Notes under the pieces: model-generated
The model's database searches: none
What the model saw: the letters and a program-made list of their open reading frames with translations, nothing else
What the model was told of the DNA's origin: nothing
In this document: positions 31,550 to 32,543 of the stretch, one piece after another
Layout of the letters: every line of letters starts with the position of its first letter
Numbering within the stretch: position 1 is the first letter of the stretch
NCBI GenBank assembly: GCA_937919085.1
Contig: CALFRN010000156.1
Span: 1 to 32,543 of the forward strand
Source of the DNA: an uncultured Reyranella sp.
Lineage (GTDB): Bacteria; Pseudomonadota; Alphaproteobacteria; Reyranellales; Reyranellaceae
Reading direction: 5' to 3'
DNA: 32,543 nucleotides
Program-made: the position numbers and the translations under genes

Positions 31550-32543
31550 CTTACATCGCCAAGCCCCGGCTGCATCATCCCTCGCTGGTCAAGAACAAGG
31601 CCGGCTACACGCGGCGCGACTACGAAGGCGCGGTCTCGACACTGTGCGCCGGCTGCGGCCACGACTCGATCAGCGCCGCCATCATCCAGGCAAGCTACGA
31701 ACTCGACGTCCTGCCGCACCAGATCGCCAAGCTTTCGGGCATCGGCTGCTCGTCGAAGTCGCCGACCTACTTCCTGGGCGCCAGCCACGGCTTCAACACC
31801 GTGCACGGCCGCATGCCGTCGGTGATGACCGGCGCCAACCTCGCCAACCGCAACCTGGTCTACATGGGCGTGTCGGGCGACGGCGACTCGGCCTCGATCG
31901 GGCTCGGCCAGTTCGCGCATATCATGCGCCGCGGCGTCAACATGACCTACATCGTCATGAACAACGGCGTGTACGGCCTCACCAAGGGTCAGTTCTCGGC
32001 TACCGCCGACAAGGGTTCGATCAGCAAGAAGGGCGTGGCCAACAGCGAGGAGCCGATCGACCTCGTCTCGCTCGCCATCCTGATGGGGGCCACCTTCGTC
32101 GGCCGCTCCTTCTCCGGCGACAAGCACCAGCTGGTACCGTTGATCAAGGCGGCGATGGCCCACAAGGGTGCGGCCTTCCTCGACGTCATCAGTCCCTGCG
32201 TGGCATTCAACAACCACCCCGGCTCGACCAAGAGCTACGACTACGTGCGCGAACACAACGAAGCGCTGAACCGCATCGACTTCATCGAGGGCCGCGAGGC
32301 AATCACCGCATCCTACGATCCCGGCACGCTCACCACCGTGCGGCAGCACGATGGCTCTATTCTCCGCCTGCGCAAGCTCGGTGAAGACTACGATCCTTCC
32401 GACAAGGTCGCCGCCATGAAGCGCATTCAGGAAGGTGAGGCCGATGGCGAGGTCGTGACGGGCCTGCTCTACGTCGATCCGTCGCCGCGGGACCTGCACC
32501 ACCATATGAACACCGTCGATGCCGCCCTCAACACGCTGGGCGA
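31546..32543 (+). CDS. korB: 2-oxoacid:ferredoxin oxidoreductase beta subunit (KorB), partial at right edge
   Basis: The visible 332 codons begin MTYIAKPRLHHPSLV and run off the window without a stop. Thiamine-pyrophosphate binding is shown by GDGDSASIGLGQ (about 111-122) and MNNGVYGLTKGQ (138-149). The [4Fe-4S] ligands fit Cys34, Cys37 and Cys68, with Cys218 as the fourth; the last interval of 150 is close to that of archaeal beta subunits. It overlaps korA by four bases. Nearly the whole usual length is present, so only the C-terminus should be missing. Confidence 0.93.
   Translation, partial: MTYIAKPRLHHPSLVKNKAGYTRRDYEGAVSTLCAGCGHDSISAAIIQASYELDVLPHQIAKLSGIGCSSKSPTYFLGASHGFNTVHGRMPSVMTGANLANRNLVYMGVSGDGDSASIGLGQFAHIMRRGVNMTYIVMNNGVYGLTKGQFSATADKGSISKKGVANSEEPIDLVSLAILMGATFVGRSFSGDKHQLVPLIKAAMAHKGAAFLDVISPCVAFNNHPGSTKSYDYVREHNEALNRIDFIEGREAITASYDPGTLTTVRQHDGSILRLRKLGEDYDPSDKVAAMKRIQEGEADGEVVTGLLYVDPSPRDLHHHMNTVDAALNTLG

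Noticed and set aside
1-32543. CRISPR arrays, insertion sequences, complete prophage or toxin-defence islands.
   Set aside because: No regularly spaced repeats, transposase, integrase, Cas, restriction or phage structural genes were seen in reading both strands.

Overview
The window is GC-rich, with tightly packed genes, frequent ATGA/TGATG start-stop overlaps, a GTTC-N7-GTTC type LexA box, TTG-N8-CAA (FNR/FixK type) boxes and large intergenic palindromes. Together these point to an alphaproteobacterium, probably Rhodospirillales or Hyphomicrobiales. No rRNA, complete tRNA, transposase, integrase or CRISPR array is visible. Two strand-switching palindromes look like dispersed chromosomal repeats. 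A 3' tRNA remnant near 25.6 kb hints at an old integration site.

Region 1 (1-8.6 kb) is a sulfide/redox block. A small ArsR-family repressor has two cysteines 66 residues apart, the spacing of the persulfide sensors BigR and SqrR. It reads leftward with a DUF2892 membrane protein, a sulfide:quinone oxidoreductase and a DUF302 protein, and divergently from an RND efflux adaptor and pump. Next come a class II glutamine amidotransferase, an OsmC-type peroxidase and, divergently, thioredoxin 2. A perfect FNR-consensus palindrome lies between the last two.

Region 2 (8.6-12.9 kb) is metabolic: an aldo/keto reductase and a small YdhR-like protein, then a coupled three-gene operon of L-2-haloacid dehalogenase, threonine-dehydratase-like enzyme and a membrane-anchored nucleotide cyclase.

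Region 3 (12.9-21.2 kb) is one leftward operon: cytosolic alkylsulfatase, a complete branched-chain-amino-acid-type (HAAT) ABC importer (binding protein, LivG, LivF, LivH, LivM) and a GMC alcohol dehydrogenase. The gene content reads as a route for importing an alkyl sulfate ester, cleaving off sulfate and oxidising the released alcohol.

Region 4 (21.2-25.6 kb) is looser and more accessory. It holds an HTH protein under an SOS (LexA) promoter, several short membrane or unknown proteins, a Cys-type sulfatase, and about 1 kb in two stretches without convincing genes.

Region 5 (25.6-32.5 kb) has a divergent MFS transporter/AraC regulator pair and an operon for a 2-oxoacid:ferredoxin oxidoreductase (KorA, KorB) led by a GltD-like flavin/iron-sulfur protein. 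KorB runs off the right edge.
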